NCBI RefSeq assembly: GCF_029867415.1
Contig: NW_026705920.1
Location: 124,001 to 188,000 of the forward strand
Reading direction: 5' to 3'
Length of the DNA: 64,000 bases
Source: Vicia villosa
Taxonomy: Eukaryota; Streptophyta; Magnoliopsida; Fabales; Fabaceae
The translations under genes were made by a program, and so were the position numbers. Within the stretch, counting starts at the first letter, position 1. Every line of letters begins with the position of its first letter. This document shows positions 63,479 to 64,000 of this stretch, in pieces. Under the pieces are notes generated by a model. The model had not been told where the DNA came from, did not search any database, and was given only the letters and a program-made list of their open reading frames with translations.

Positions 63479-64000
63479 AGTGGCGGATTCAGAAAAATTG
63501 GTTGATGGGGGTGATCGGAAAAATAGCAAGTGTACTATTTTCACCGGTGTAGTTATAATGGGTTTTACCCCAAGTATCGATCACGAGGATTGCGTAGGAA
63601 ACACAAGTTATTTAAGTCAATTAAACAAAAGAGCAAATTGGTGTTTTGTTATAATGCAATAAGTAAATTTAAATAAAAGAAATAATAAAAATAAGCTGAA
63701 ATTAAAGTTTGACTTTTTAGATGTAATTTGAGGTAATGCCAGGGTAGGTGTTTAATCTTCCTTATAATGACTCTGTAAAAAGATCTCTTCAACAAGTTCA
63801 TAGACTGCAACTATTTGTTCTTAAGGATGTTTCCCTAAGTCCTTAGTGGAAAGCCTTTTGGTTTGCAATCCTATTGCCTAAGTCCTTAGAAACAAAGGTT
63901 TGCAAACCAAAGATGTAAATAATCAAGAATGTTCAAATAACCTTTCGATATCCCTAGTCCTAGGTGATAACTACTAGATCAAATTGTTTAAAAACCTTAA
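63479..64000. other. Another repeat, truncated by the window end
   Basis: Starts AGTGGCGGATTCAGAAAAATTGG then TTGATGGGGG, a common plant repeat start, followed by LTR-like text (GTACTATTTTCACCGGTGTAG). The repeated phrase CTAAGTCCTTAG occurs at about 63835 and 63879. No gene is recognised. Confidence 0.4.

Overview
This is AT-rich, repeat-dense plant nuclear DNA. A legume of the temperate (Medicago/Trifolium/Pisum/Vicia) group is the best guess, from Ogre-like, SIRE-like and Cassandra retroelements and the overall base composition. The species cannot be fixed from sequence alone. There are no bacterial features, CRISPR arrays, tRNA genes or functional rRNA genes. Only three genes look intact.

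Left part (1-21410): a tandem cluster of REM-type B3-domain transcription-factor genes. It holds an internally deleted REM pseudogene (about 9510-10216) and an intact seven-exon REM gene (15106-17988). Two paralogous copies of the REM downstream flank (1-305 plus 4841-about 6795, and about 18416-21410) were invaded independently: the first by a Copia LTR element (306-4840), the second by a 5'-truncated LINE (18563-20480). Each copy therefore records the other's pre-insertion site. A decayed LINE (10517-14091) and a 299-bp LINE stub inside REM intron 4 add to this.

Middle part (21410-40400): almost all transposon debris. It includes two copies of a composite in which a Cassandra-type TRIM, with 5S-rRNA-derived LTRs, sits inside a CACTA-like non-autonomous element. 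It also has LINE and SIRE-like gag/LTR fragments, a 183-bp Mutator-type MITE beside its own empty site, a hAT-like MITE, a strong hairpin, a broken REM gene start (30464-31080), and an unusual element built on GGGG...CCCCTCGC motifs.

Right genic island (40814-49199): an intact REM gene with three B3 domains on the plus strand lies tail to tail (about 425 bp apart) with an intact six-exon minus-strand gene for a glutaredoxin-DEP-DUF547 protein of 596 residues. That gene's 3.2-kb first intron carries a MITE and long AT repeats.

Right end (49400-64000): hAT MITEs, a Pack-MULE (52981-54138) that captured pieces of a PPR gene and a TM9SF/EMP70 gene, simple repeats including a 39-G run, a Copia integrase fragment cut by an Ogre/Tat-like LTR starting at 58796, and other repeats. 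The three intact genes share no pathway: REM proteins are nuclear DNA-binding factors, and the GRX-DEP-DUF547 protein is a probable thiol-redox/signalling protein. The main interest is the dated layering of transposons on a duplicating REM cluster and the gene-capturing MULE.
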